Assembly: GCF_014205765.1 (NCBI RefSeq)
Contig: NZ_JACIIZ010000006.1
Span: forward strand, 248,001 to 312,000
DNA length: 64,000 nucleotides
Direction: 5' to 3'
From: Nitrospirillum iridis
GTDB lineage: Bacteria > Pseudomonadota > Alphaproteobacteria > Azospirillales > Azospirillaceae
Both the position numbers and the translations under genes were made by a program. Every line of letters begins with the position of its first letter. The stretch's first letter is position 1. Of the stretch, positions 17,648-26,655 are shown piece by piece. A model generated the notes under the pieces. That model did no database searches and had not been told where the DNA came from. It worked only from the letters and a program-made list of their open reading frames with translations.

Positions 17648-19198
17648 TCACGGCCCCGTCACGTCGTCAATGGGATCCAACGGCCAGATGGGCCGACGCA
17701 GGTCGCGGTACGGCAGGGCGGCCAAGTTCAGGTTCAGGGAACCGGGCGCGTCGCAATAAACCGTCGCCTTGGCGATGGTGTCGAAGGTGGCGCGGAAATG
17801 CTGGGTTGACTTGACCACCACCAGCGCCTTGCCCGTCAGGTCTATGCCCAGCTCCGTGAAGCAATCAGGTGAGAAGGTCTGCTGCCGGATGCTGTTCAGC
17901 ACGATGTCGACACCACCGGCCCGCACGGCCACGGCCAAGCCGATGGGATCGCCGCCTTCCGTCGACAGTCCCCGCTGACGGATATCCTCGCGCACCGCCA
18001 GCACCGTCACGTCCAGGTCCACCGGGTCACCCGACAAGGGCCCCACCTTGCCACCGATACGCAACGGCAGCTGGGCGCCGACGCCGGCGTCGGCGGCGAT
18101 CAGGGCCGCCTGCGGATCCCAGATCATGCCCAGCGCCACATCCTGGACACCGCGATCCAACAGCGCGCGCAACACGAAGGTGCTGTCGCAGGCCGCGCCG
18201 CCGCCGGGGTTGTCGGAGCTGTCGGCCAGCACGACGGGCCCACCCAGCGCGGCCAGGGACAGCGCGCGATCCACCGCCTGATCCAGCGGCAGACGGCTTT
18301 GCAACGGCGTGCCGGTGACGATCGCCCGGAAATCGGCGGCGATGGCCGCCAGCGTCCGCTCCAACGCCACCGGATCACCACCGTCCGACACCGCCAGGAC
18401 GGACGCCCCGGTGTGTTCGGTGTCGGACCAGATGAAGCCGTGCATCATGGAGACGGACAGCACGCCGTCCCGCCCCTCATAGCCGGCCAGCCGGTCGACG
18501 AAGCCGCGCATCGGCTGTTCGGTGGTGCCGAACAGGCCCATGACCGGCACCTTGCGCAGATGGGTGCGGGCCTTCAGGGCACCGCGCGCCATCGCCGACA
18601 GGATGACATACAGTTCCCCCATCCGTGCCAGGAAGTCGGTGTGGGGATATTCCTTGCAGGCGATGATGATCGCGCCGCTGTCCACCATGGCGGGGCTGGC
18701 GTTGCCATGCAGATCCAGCATCGCCCCCAGCGGCATGTACGGCCCCACCAGCGCCCGCACATGGGTCAGCAGGTCGCCCTCGCAATCGGGATAGTCCCGC
18801 GCCACCATGGCCCCGTGCAGAGCCAGCACCACCATGTCCACCGGCCCCGCCGCCATGGCCGCCGCCAAATCCGCCAGCAGCTCGTCGCGCAGCGCCTCGT
18901 ATACCCGGCGCGGCACGGGACCCGAGGGCTGAGCCTCCGCGGCCGGGCCGTCGAGCACCCTGTCGCCATGATCCTCCGCCACGGTGAACAGGTCGCCATA
19001 GGCCGGCAGCTGGCGCGCCCGGTCCAGGGTCGCGGGGTCGCCCGCCCGATGCCGCTGGTCGTTGGTGAAGGAGCGCAGGCTGGTCGGCAGGGGGGAGAAG
19101 CTGTTGGTCTCATGCACCAGCCCGGCGACGAAGACCGTCAGCGGACCCGTCTTCCCGGCCGAGCGCCCTTGCCCGCCCACCCCCATGTCCGGCCCCAT
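17648..19198 (-). CDS. M81-family metallopeptidase (MlrC / microcystinase C-like)
   Basis: The 516-residue protein matches the MlrC family: GLVHETNSFSPLPT near residue 30 and the zinc ligands Asp162-x-His164 (LDLHGN) and His186 (KEYPHTD), with the same 22-residue spacing as the Asp167/His169/His191 set of microcystinase C. An MlrC C-terminal domain follows. Known members cleave linear microcystin, tetrapeptides or other unusual amides; most are uncharacterised. GGGAGGG lies five bases before the ATG at 19198, and upstream in-frame codons are unlike the family. It is divergent from a D-amino-acid dehydrogenase and an XRE-cupin regulator, suggesting use of a peptide or amide with D-residues. 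That substrate is inference. Confidence 0.85.
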   Translation of the reverse strand: MGPDMGVGGQGRSAGKTGPLTVFVAGLVHETNSFSPLPTSLRSFTNDQRHRAGDPATLDRARQLPAYGDLFTVAEDHGDRVLDGPAAEAQPSGPVPRRVYEALRDELLADLAAAMAAGPVDMVVLALHGAMVARDYPDCEGDLLTHVRALVGPYMPLGAMLDLHGNASPAMVDSGAIIIACKEYPHTDFLARMGELYVILSAMARGALKARTHLRKVPVMGLFGTTEQPMRGFVDRLAGYEGRDGVLSVSMMHGFIWSDTEHTGASVLAVSDGGDPVALERTLAAIAADFRAIVTGTPLQSRLPLDQAVDRALSLAALGGPVVLADSSDNPGGGAACDSTFVLRALLDRGVQDVALGMIWDPQAALIAADAGVGAQLPLRIGGKVGPLSGDPVDLDVTVLAVREDIRQRGLSTEGGDPIGLAVAVRAGGVDIVLNSIRQQTFSPDCFTELGIDLTGKALVVVKSTQHFRATFDTIAKATVYCDAPGSLNLNLAALPYRDLRRPIWPLDPIDDVTGP

Positions 19199-19470
19199 CG
19201 CAACCCTCCCAGCTTTTGTTTTCCGCTTGAGGGACATTCCCCACCGGGCGGCATTTCCCGTCAAGGAAAAATTTCTCTAAATCCTAGGTTAGTCCTTGAT
19301 ATCAGGCGGAGATTTGACATTAATAAATTGATATATAACGGAATATAATGTTTCTTTCCATGAAACATCAACGTTTGCAGAGCGAAAAAAGGACGCTTTT
19401 GCGCTCGATGCGCGGGAGATCGTGTGGAATAATTTCTCTAATTAGAGAACTGTGTCTCTGGGAGTGGAAA

Positions 19471-20628
19471 TTGGATCGGTACGACGTCATCGTCATTGGC
19501 GCTGGCATGGCGGGAGCCGCCATCGCGGCGGAGCTGGCGGCCCATATGCGGGTGTTGGTGCTGGAGGCGGAGGCGCGGCCCGGCCTGCACTCCACCGGCC
19601 GATCCGCCGCCCTCTACGCCGCAGCCTATGGCGGACCGGACGTGCGGGCCTTGACCCGGGCCAGCCGCGCCTTTTTCGATGCCCCGCCGCCAGGCTTCAC
19701 CGACCATGCCCTTCTGTCGCCCCGTGGCCTCTTGTATATCGCCACGGCGGAGCAGGCGCCCCGGCTGGCGGAATTCCTGGACGTGATCGGGGACGGCGTG
19801 CGGCCGGTGGACGTGGCCACCGCCATCGCGCTGGTCCCCATCCTGCGGCCGGCCTATGTGGCGACCTGCGCCCTGGCCCGGGACGGCAGCGCCATGGACA
19901 TCGACGTCGACGCCCTGCACCAGGGCTATCTGCGGCTGGCCCGGCGACAGGGTGCCAGCCTGCTGACCGACGCGCCCGCAACCGATCCGCGCCGGGCGGG
20001 CGATCTATGGGTTCTGGACGCGGGTGGGCGGGAGGTGGCGGCGCCCGTCGTGGTGAACGCCGCCGGCGCCTGGGCGGAACGGGTGGGACGGGCCTTCGGC
20101 GCCGCCGCCCTGGGCCTTGCCCCGCTGCGACGCACCGCCCTGCTGGTGGACCCGCCCCCGGGCCACGATACCGACCGCTGGCCCGGCGTTTTTGACATCG
20201 ACGAGGAATTCTATGTGAAGCCCGATGCCGGCAAGCTGCTGCTGTCCCCGGCGGACGAGACCCCCAGCGAACCCTGCGACGCCCAGCCGGAGGAGTTGGA
20301 CGTGGCCATCGCCGTCGACCGCGTGCAGCGGGCGATGGCCCTGCCCGTGCGCCGGGTCAGCCACAGCTGGGCGGGCCTGCGCACCTTCGTGCCCGACCGC
20401 CAGCCGGTCGTGGGCTTCGACGCCGCCGTGCCGGGCCTGTTCTGGTGCGCGGGCCAGGGAGGGTATGGCATCCAGATGGCGCCGGCCCTGGCCCGGCTGG
20501 CGGCGGCCCTGATACGGGGCCAAGCCGTCCCGGAAGACATCCTGGAGGAAGGTCTGGCGCTGGCCAACGTCCTGCCCGGCCGCTTGTCCGCCGCCACCGC
20601 TTGCGCCCCGGCGGCACCGCTGAAATAA
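19471..20628 (+). CDS. FAD-dependent D-amino-acid dehydrogenase, DauA (D-arginine dehydrogenase) type
   Basis: The 385-residue flavoprotein has an N-terminal Rossmann motif VIGAGMAGAAIA (GxGxxG at 10-15) and long blocks shared with Pseudomonas D-arginine dehydrogenase: LHSTGRSAALY, VRALTRASRAFFD, HALLSPRGLL, MDIDVDALHQGYLR, VVNAAGAWAERV, EEFYVKPDAGKLLLSPAD, WAGLRTFVPDRQPVVGFD and GQGGYGIQMAPA. The family oxidises D-amino acids to the keto acid and ammonia, passing electrons to the respiratory chain. The start is TTG at 19471, with GGAG six bases upstream; the sequence from 19348 on that precedes it is AT-rich and unlike the family. It lies 20 bases before the XRE-cupin gene. Whether arginine is the true substrate is open. 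Confidence 0.82.
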   Translation: MDRYDVIVIGAGMAGAAIAAELAAHMRVLVLEAEARPGLHSTGRSAALYAAAYGGPDVRALTRASRAFFDAPPPGFTDHALLSPRGLLYIATAEQAPRLAEFLDVIGDGVRPVDVATAIALVPILRPAYVATCALARDGSAMDIDVDALHQGYLRLARRQGASLLTDAPATDPRRAGDLWVLDAGGREVAAPVVVNAAGAWAERVGRAFGAAALGLAPLRRTALLVDPPPGHDTDRWPGVFDIDEEFYVKPDAGKLLLSPADETPSEPCDAQPEELDVAIAVDRVQRAMALPVRRVSHSWAGLRTFVPDRQPVVGFDAAVPGLFWCAGQGGYGIQMAPALARLAAALIRGQAVPEDILEEGLALANVLPGRLSAATACAPAAPLK

Positions 20629-20648
20629 AGAGGCGGAGCCGACGCCGC

Positions 20649-21311
20649 ATGGACAGCAGGATGAAGAAGAACGCCACCTTGGGCCAGTTGATCGGCGCGC
20701 TGCGTCGGCGCAACGGCTGGACCCTGAAGCAGATGAGCGACACGGTGGGCATTCCGCTGTCCACCCTGGCCAAGGTGGAAGGCGACAAGCTGTCGCTGAG
20801 CTATGACAAGCTGGAGCGGTTCACCGCCCGCCTAGGCTTGAGCATGGCCGAGTTCCTGGCCCAGGGAGAGGGGCCGGGCGGCACGCCCGGCGACGGCCCG
20901 CCCGTCATCACCGGCCGGCGTAGCCTGACCAGCGACAGCAATTCCGTCCGCATCCATACCGGCAGCTACGACTACGAATATCTATGCACCGACCTGCGGC
21001 GGAAGCGCATGGTGCCGATACTGACCCACGTGCTGGCCCACACCCTGGAGGAATTCGGCGATCTGGTGCGCCATGCGGGGGAGGAATTCATCTACGTGGT
21101 GCAGGGCACCATCGAGGTGCATCTGGAGTTCTACGCCCCCGTGACCCTGCGCCAGGGCCAGGGCATCTACATCGACAGCATGATGGGCCACGCCTATCTG
21201 GCCAAGGAGGGCGAGCGCGCCCTGGTGCTGGGCGTTTGTTCCAGTGATGACACCAATCTGCAGGGCGATCTGATCCATCTGGCGGAGGAATCGGCCGAGC
21301 GCCCGGCCTGA
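20649..21311 (+). CDS. XRE-family regulator with C-terminal cupin sensor
   Basis: The 220-residue protein has an N-terminal Cro/C1-type helix-turn-helix (about residues 12-64; WTLKQMSDTVGIPLSTLAKV) and a C-terminal cupin barrel (about 120-205; HAGEEFIYVVQGTIEVHLEF, GQGIYIDSMMGHAYLAKEGE). This architecture is common in regulators placed beside the catabolic genes they control, the cupin binding the inducer. It follows the D-amino-acid dehydrogenase by 20 bases and probably shares its transcript, so it would be autoregulated and may also act on the divergent M81 gene. Confidence 0.85.
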   Translation: MDSRMKKNATLGQLIGALRRRNGWTLKQMSDTVGIPLSTLAKVEGDKLSLSYDKLERFTARLGLSMAEFLAQGEGPGGTPGDGPPVITGRRSLTSDSNSVRIHTGSYDYEYLCTDLRRKRMVPILTHVLAHTLEEFGDLVRHAGEEFIYVVQGTIEVHLEFYAPVTLRQGQGIYIDSMMGHAYLAKEGERALVLGVCSSDDTNLQGDLIHLAEESAERPA

Positions 21312-21334
21312 GACGTTCGCGCGCACCCCATCCC

Positions 21335-21345
21335 CGTGGTGACGA
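21335..21345. promoter_or_regulatory. CGTGGTGACGA element upstream of tetR
   Basis: The 11-base sequence CGTGGTGACGA occurs here, about 75 bases before the TetR start, and again inverted at 22106-22116 in the promoter region of the pump genes behind tetR. Two copies flanking one regulator gene suggest an operator shared by the regulator and its target. Confidence 0.45.
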
Positions 21346-21421
21346 TATTGTTAATTCATCACCTGAGGGCTACCTTGCAGGGTGACGCGTATGTCGCCCC
21401 TTGCCCACAGGTATCATCGAA

Positions 21422-22057
21422 ATGACCGCCCCCGCAGTCCGCCCCATCACCGCCACCACCGGCGCCGGCCAGCGCGGCCCGGTGGATCATGAGCGCCGTG
21501 CCCAGATCATCGCCGCCGCCGATCAGCATTTCCGCCACTATGGCTTCAACAAGACCACGGTGGCCGATCTGGCCAAGGCCATCGGCCTGTCCACCGCCTA
21601 CATCTACAAGTTCTTCGACAGCAAGAAAGCCATTGGCGAAGCCATTTGCACCCGGTGCCTGGATGCCATTTCCGAGCAATTGCGCATCATCGTGGCGGAG
21701 CCCACCTCCGCCGCCGACCGCCTGCGCCGCATCTACCCCACCCTGGCCCGGGCGGGCGCTGAACTGTTCTTCGAGGAGCGCAAGCTGCACGACATCGTCG
21801 TGACCGCCGTGGCCGAGAATTGGCATTCCGGCACCAATTATGAAGAGGAATTACGCCGCGTCGTCCGCGAACTGGTGGTCAGCGGTCGTGAGGCGGGTGA
21901 GTTCGAGACGGAGACCCCGCTGGAGGAGGTCTGCCTGGGCATCGAGGAGACGCTATGGCCCTTCGCCCATCCCCTGATGCTGGAGGAAAAACTGGACAAG
22001 CTGGACACGGCGACAGCCGCCGTGGCCGGTCTGGTGCTGCGCAGCCTGCGCCCCTGA
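21422..22057 (+). CDS. TetR-family transcriptional regulator of the RND pump
   Basis: The 211-residue protein has a TetR helix-turn-helix at about residues 22-68 (IIAAADQHFRHYGFNKTTVADLA followed by STAYIYKFFDSK; quoted in two parts) and a helical ligand-binding C-terminus. It lies directly upstream of, and in the same direction as, an RND adaptor-pump pair, separated by 97 bases that hold repeated GTGACGA-type elements. It is therefore most likely the local repressor of that pump. ATG at 21422 is used; an in-frame TTG at 21401 is possible but has a weaker site. Confidence 0.85.
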   Translation: MTAPAVRPITATTGAGQRGPVDHERRAQIIAAADQHFRHYGFNKTTVADLAKAIGLSTAYIYKFFDSKKAIGEAICTRCLDAISEQLRIIVAEPTSAADRLRRIYPTLARAGAELFFEERKLHDIVVTAVAENWHSGTNYEEELRRVVRELVVSGREAGEFETETPLEEVCLGIEETLWPFAHPLMLEEKLDKLDTATAAVAGLVLRSLRP

Positions 22058-22060
22058 TAT

Positions 22061-22097
22061 GTGACGAGTGATGGATGGTGTGTAACGAGTGACGGAT
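22061..22097. repeat. Two direct repeats, 21 bases apart, upstream of the RND operon
   Basis: GTGACGAGTGATGGAT (22061-22076) and GTAACGAGTGACGGAT (22082-22097) match at 14 of 16 positions and are offset by 21 bases, two turns of the helix, so both would face the same side of the DNA. They contain the GTGACGA core also found at 21339 and, inverted, near 22106. Likely operator half-sites for the TetR regulator. Confidence 0.5.
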
Positions 22098-22125
22098 TGA
22101 CTATTTCGTCACCACGCCATAAAGT
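22097..22125 (+). promoter_or_regulatory. Candidate sigma70 promoter of the RND operon with an operator in its spacer
   Basis: TTGACT (22097-22102) and TAAAGT (22120-22125) are separated by 17 bases. The inverted CGTGGTGACGA element (22106-22116) lies inside the spacer, a classic place for a repressor to block RNA polymerase. The start codon of the adaptor follows 30 bases later. Confidence 0.5.
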
Positions 22126-22154
22126 CGGGGCTCCTCTCGGGATGGAGTTCCCCC

Positions 22155-23288
22155 ATGCGGCTGATCGCGTCTTCCCGCCTGCTGGCCTTGGCCCTGCTGG
22201 CCGGCACCACCCTTACCGCCTGCGACAAGGCGGCCCCCGACCCGCGCACGGCCGAACGCCTGGTGCGGGCGACCACGGCCCAACCGGCCACCCAGGGGGA
22301 GCGCGCCTTCGTCGGCGTCATCACCGCCCGGGTGCAGAGCGGCCTGGGCTTCCGCGTGGCCGGCAAGGTCACGCAGCGCCTGGTGGATCCGGGCCAGACG
22401 GTAAAGGCCGGCCAGCCGCTGATGCGGATGGACAACACCGATTACCTGCACGCCATCACCACCCAGCAGGGCCAGGTGGCCATGGCCAAGGCCACGCTGA
22501 CCCAGGCCCGGGCGGACGAGGCGCGCTACCGCGCCCTGGTCGGCAGCGGTGCCGTATCCCCCTCCGCCTACGATCAGAAGAAGGCCGCCGCTGACAGCGC
22601 CCAGGCCCAGTTGGATGCCGCGCAGGCCCAGTTGCGGGTGGCGCAGGACGACAGCGCCTATACCACGCTGGTGGCGGATGCCGATGGCACGGTCATGGAT
22701 ACCCTGGCCGAACCGGGCCAAGTGGTCGCCGCCGGCCAGATCGTGGTGCACCTGGCCCATGCCGGCCCGCGCGAGGCGGCGGTGAACCTGCCGGAAACGA
22801 TGCGCCCCGCCGTGGGCTCCACCGCCAGCGCCACGCTGTACGGCGGCACGGCGCGGGTCAAGGCGACCCTGCGCCAACTGTCGGACGCGGCCGATACCCA
22901 GACCCGAACCTATGAGGCCCGATACGTCCTGGACGGTCCCGCCGCGCTGGCCCCGCTGGGCGCCACGGTGACGGTGCGCCTGGCCCAGGGGAGCGATGAC
23001 ACGGCGCCCGTTTCCATACCGCTGGGCGCCCTGGTTGACGAGGGGAAGGGCCCCGGCGTCTGGGTGCTGGTGCCGGAGGCCGGTGGCGACCACGCCAGCG
23101 GTGAACGGGCCACCCTCGCCTTCCGCCCGGTCAAGGTTGGCCAATTGGGCGCCGAGGATGCCACCCTGCTGGGCGGCGTGACGGCGGGTGAGCGGGTGGT
23201 GGCCCTGGGCGGCCATTTCCTGCATGAGGGCGAGACGGTGCGCGTGGCCCAGACCAGCGGGGCTTCGGCCCAGGCGGTGTTGAAATGA
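22155..23288 (+). CDS. RND efflux periplasmic adaptor, lipoprotein
   Basis: The 377-residue protein has a lipoprotein signal with Cys23 (TTLTAC). It then has the adaptor order: first lipoyl half (GFRVAGKVTQRLVDPGQTVKAGQPLMR; quoted range about 65-91), a short alpha-helical hairpin (about 100-155), second lipoyl half (ADADGTVMDTLAEPGQVV), beta-barrel and membrane-proximal domain. It joins the RND pump to an outer-membrane channel in the periplasm. Its stop overlaps the start of the pump gene (ATGA at 23285). No outer-membrane factor is encoded in this operon. Confidence 0.9.
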   Translation: MRLIASSRLLALALLAGTTLTACDKAAPDPRTAERLVRATTAQPATQGERAFVGVITARVQSGLGFRVAGKVTQRLVDPGQTVKAGQPLMRMDNTDYLHAITTQQGQVAMAKATLTQARADEARYRALVGSGAVSPSAYDQKKAAADSAQAQLDAAQAQLRVAQDDSAYTTLVADADGTVMDTLAEPGQVVAAGQIVVHLAHAGPREAAVNLPETMRPAVGSTASATLYGGTARVKATLRQLSDAADTQTRTYEARYVLDGPAALAPLGATVTVRLAQGSDDTAPVSIPLGALVDEGKGPGVWVLVPEAGGDHASGERATLAFRPVKVGQLGAEDATLLGGVTAGERVVALGGHFLHEGETVRVAQTSGASAQAVLK

Positions 23289-26200
23289 GCGGCTTCAATC
23301 TCTCCGCCCTGGCGGTGCGCGAGCGGGCCATCACCCTGTTCCTGCTGGTGGCCATCACCCTGTCCGGCGTCTATGCCTTCCTGAAGCTGGGGCGGGCGGA
23401 AGACCCGGCCTTCACCATCAAGGTGCTGACGGTCAGCGCCGTCTGGCCCGGCGCCACGGCGCGGGAGATGCAGGACCTGGTGGCCGAACCCCTGGAAAAG
23501 CGGCTGCAGGAACTGCGCTGGTACGACAAGGTGGAGACCTTCACCCGTCCGGGCCAGGTGCTGATGACCCTGTCCCTGCAAGATAAGACCCCACCCTCGG
23601 CCGTGGCCGACCAGTTCTACCAGGCGCGCAAGAAGCTGGGGGACCAGGCCCGCAGCCTGCCGTCAGGCGCGCTCGGCCCCTTCGTCAACGATGAATATGC
23701 CGACACCGACTTCGCCGTGTACGCGGTGAAGGCGCCGGGCATGCCGGCCCGCCAGTTGACCCGCGAAGCGGAAGCCCTGCGCCAGCGCCTGCTGCATGTG
23801 CCGGGCGTGAAGAAGGTGGACATCCTGGGCGAAAGGCCGGAACGCATCTTCGTCGACTTCACCTACGCCCGCCTGGCCACCCTGGGCGTCAGCGCCCGCG
23901 ACATCTTCGACGCCCTGGCGCGGCAGAACACGGTGACGCCCGCCGGATCCATCGACACCGACGGCCCGCAGGTCTTCATTCGCCTGGATGGCGCCTATGA
24001 CGACCTGGAAAAGATCCGCGAAACCCCCGTCGTCGCCAACGGCCGCACCTTCAAGCTGTCGGACGTGGCGGACGTGAAGCGCGGGTATGAGGACCCGCCC
24101 ACCTACCTGATCCGCCATGACGGCGACCCGGCGCTGGCCCTGGGTGTCGTCATGCAGGACGGCTGGAACGGGCTGGAACTGGGCAAGGCCCTGGACAATG
24201 AGGAGAAGAAGATCGCCGCCGAGCTGCCGGTGGGCCTGACGCTCAGCAAGGTCAGTGACCAGGCGGTCAACATCCACGAGTCGGTGGATGAGTTCATGCT
24301 GAAGTTCTTCGTCGCCCTGGGCGTGGTCATGTTCGTCAGCCTGGCCAGCCTGGGCTGGCGCGTGGGCATCGTCGTGGCCGCCGCCGTGCCCCTGACGCTG
24401 GCCGCCGTCTTCGTCATCATGCAGCTGACGGGGCGCGCCTTCGACCGCGTGACCCTGGGCGCGCTGATCATCTCGCTGGGCCTGCTGGTCGACGACGCCA
24501 TCATCGCCATCGAGATCATGGTGGTGAAGCTGGAGGAAGGCTACGACCGGCTGAAGGCCGCCGCCTATGCCTGGAGCCACACGGCGGCCCCCATGCTGTC
24601 CGGCACGCTGGTCACCATCATCGGCTTCACGCCGGTGGGTTTCGCCAAGTCCACCGCCGGCGAATACGCCGGCAACATCTTCTGGATCGTCGGCTTCGCC
24701 CTGATCACCTCCTGGGTGGTGGCCGTCGTCTTCACCCCCTATCTAGGCGTGAAGCTGCTGCCCGCCATCCGGCCGGTGGCGGGCGGGCATGCCGCCATCT
24801 ACGCGACACCGCGCTATCGGCAACTGCGCCGGCTGATCACCTGGGCGGTGGACCATCGCGGCCGGGTGGCCCTGGCCGTGGTCGGCGTCTTCCTGTTGGC
24901 GGGCGTCGGCATGGGCTTCGTCAAGCAGCAGTTCTTCCCCACCTCCGACCGGCCGGAGATCATGGCCGAGGTGCAGATGCCCGAGGGCACCAGCATCGAG
25001 GCCACCAGCGCCGCCGCCAAGACGGTGGAGGACTGGCTGCGCCGCCAGCCCGAGGCGAAGATCGTCTCCACCTATGTCGGCCAGGGGGCGCCGCGCTTCT
25101 TCCTGTCCTACAACCCCGAACTGCCCGACCCGTCCTTCGCCAAGCTGATCGTCCTGACCCCGGACGCCGGGGCGCGCGACCGGCTGAAGCAGAACCTGCG
25201 CCAGGCGATCGCCGACGGCCTGGCGCCGGAGGCCCGGGTGCGCGTCTCACAACTGGTGTTCGGCCCGCCCTCGCGCTTCCCCGTCATGTTCCGCGTAACA
25301 GGCCCCGACGTCGACGTGCTGCGCGGCATCGCCGACCAAGTGCAGGCCGTCATGCGCGCCAACCCCGACACCCGGCAGGTGAGCCAGGATTGGGGCGAAC
25401 GGGCACCCACCCTGCACTTCGTGCTGGACCAGGACCGCCTGCGCCTGATCGGCCTGAACCCCAGCGACGCGGCACAGCAGCTGCAATTCCTGCTGACCGG
25501 CGCCCCGGTGACCGAGGTGCGCGAGGACATCCGCGTGGTGCAGGTGACGGCGCGCAGCGCCGGCCCCGACCGCCTGGACCCCGCCCGCCTGGGGGACATG
25601 ACCCTGACCAGCGCCGATGGCCGCCTGGTGCCCCTGAGCCAGATCGGCCACGTGGAAGTGCGGGCGGAGGATCCCATCCTGCGCCGTCGCGACCGGGTAC
25701 CCACCATCACCGTGCAGGCCGACATCGATGACGCGCTGCAGCCGCCCCAGGTGTCGACCGCCATCCAGAAGGCGCTGGCCCCGGTCATCGCCGCACTGCC
25801 GGCCGGCTATCGCATCGACATGGGCGGCAATATCGAGGAAGCGGGCAAGGCCAACGCGGCCCTGGCCCCCATCTTCCCGGTCATGGCGGCCCTGATCCTG
25901 CTGGTGCTGGTGGTGCAGACCCGGTCCCTGTCGGCCATGGCCATGGTGTTCCTGACGGGGCCGCTGGGCCTGGTGGGGGCGGTGCCCGTGCTGCTGATCT
26001 TCCACCAGCCCTTCGGCTTCAACGCCATCTTAGGGTTGATCGGCCTGTCCGGCATCCTGATGCGCAACACCCTGATCCTGATCGGCCAGATCCATACCAA
26101 CCAGGAGGAAGGCCTGTCGCCCTACCACGCGGTGATCGAGGCCACGGTGCAGCGGGCGCGGCCCGTCATCCTGACGGCGCTGGCCGCCGTGCTGGCCTTC

Positions 26201-26395
26201 ATCCCGCTCACCCAGTCGGTGTTCTGGGGCTCCATGGCCTACGTGCTGATCGGTGGCACCGCCGTGGGCACGGTGCTGATCCTGGTGTTCCTGCCGGCGC
26301 TGTACGCCCTGTGGTTCCGGGTGAAGGCCGGAGACCAGACGGCGGCGCGAGACGAAACGCCGCCCCGCTATCCCCGGGCGGTACTGGCGGAGTGA
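23285..26395 (+). CDS. RND multidrug efflux permease (AcrB/AcrD/AcrF superfamily)
   Basis: The 1036-residue protein has the full RND layout: a transmembrane helix at about 13-33, a large periplasmic porter loop, helices 2-6 with the proton-relay Asp pair in GLLVDDAIIAIE, a second periplasmic loop and helices 8-12. The N-terminal blocks (LGRAEDPAFTIKVL, TRPGQVLMTLSL) resemble the TriC/VexF-like branch rather than AcrB itself. It uses the proton gradient to expel amphipathic compounds. It is controlled most likely by the upstream TetR protein, and a perfect hairpin terminator follows. Confidence 0.9.
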   Translation: MSGFNLSALAVRERAITLFLLVAITLSGVYAFLKLGRAEDPAFTIKVLTVSAVWPGATAREMQDLVAEPLEKRLQELRWYDKVETFTRPGQVLMTLSLQDKTPPSAVADQFYQARKKLGDQARSLPSGALGPFVNDEYADTDFAVYAVKAPGMPARQLTREAEALRQRLLHVPGVKKVDILGERPERIFVDFTYARLATLGVSARDIFDALARQNTVTPAGSIDTDGPQVFIRLDGAYDDLEKIRETPVVANGRTFKLSDVADVKRGYEDPPTYLIRHDGDPALALGVVMQDGWNGLELGKALDNEEKKIAAELPVGLTLSKVSDQAVNIHESVDEFMLKFFVALGVVMFVSLASLGWRVGIVVAAAVPLTLAAVFVIMQLTGRAFDRVTLGALIISLGLLVDDAIIAIEIMVVKLEEGYDRLKAAAYAWSHTAAPMLSGTLVTIIGFTPVGFAKSTAGEYAGNIFWIVGFALITSWVVAVVFTPYLGVKLLPAIRPVAGGHAAIYATPRYRQLRRLITWAVDHRGRVALAVVGVFLLAGVGMGFVKQQFFPTSDRPEIMAEVQMPEGTSIEATSAAAKTVEDWLRRQPEAKIVSTYVGQGAPRFFLSYNPELPDPSFAKLIVLTPDAGARDRLKQNLRQAIADGLAPEARVRVSQLVFGPPSRFPVMFRVTGPDVDVLRGIADQVQAVMRANPDTRQVSQDWGERAPTLHFVLDQDRLRLIGLNPSDAAQQLQFLLTGAPVTEVREDIRVVQVTARSAGPDRLDPARLGDMTLTSADGRLVPLSQIGHVEVRAEDPILRRRDRVPTITVQADIDDALQPPQVSTAIQKALAPVIAALPAGYRIDMGGNIEEAGKANAALAPIFPVMAALILLVLVVQTRSLSAMAMVFLTGPLGLVGAVPVLLIFHQPFGFNAILGLIGLSGILMRNTLILIGQIHTNQEEGLSPYHAVIEATVQRARPVILTALAAVLAFIPLTQSVFWGSMAYVLIGGTAVGTVLILVFLPALYALWFRVKAGDQTAARDETPPRYPRAVLAE

Positions 26396-26441
26396 GTTGA
26401 TATCCCACACTACGTAATACCATCAATAGTTCTGAATTCAG

Positions 26442-26476
26442 ACGCTCTCCTAGCTCACTAGGAGAGCGTTTCTTTT
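26442..26476 (+). terminator. Intrinsic terminator of the RND operon
   Basis: A perfect 12-base-pair stem (ACGCTCTCCTAG at 26442-26453 and its complement at 26458-26469), a four-base loop CTCA and the tail TTTCTTTT. It lies 47 bases after the pump stop codon. Confidence 0.95.
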
Positions 26477-26655
26477 GAGTGTCTTAAACGTCAACACCCA
26501 AGCGCTATCACCGCAGCAGAGTTTGGACAGGCCGGTTAAAATACACCTCTATGAGATGCAATACGCTTGCTTTGTCACCTTTTAGAGTTCAACAGTCCCG
26601 TGAGGCAGCTTAAAAGCATCGCCGAGGCTGAAGCGCTTCTGGAAGCGAGACGTCA

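Noticed and set aside
19314-19349. TTGACA (19314-19319) and TATAAT (19344-19349) upstream of the D-amino-acid dehydrogenase
   Set aside because: Both hexamers are perfect, but the spacing is 24 bases, far from the usual 16-18; a TATAAC between them would give 14. The promoter probably lies here, but I could not define it.
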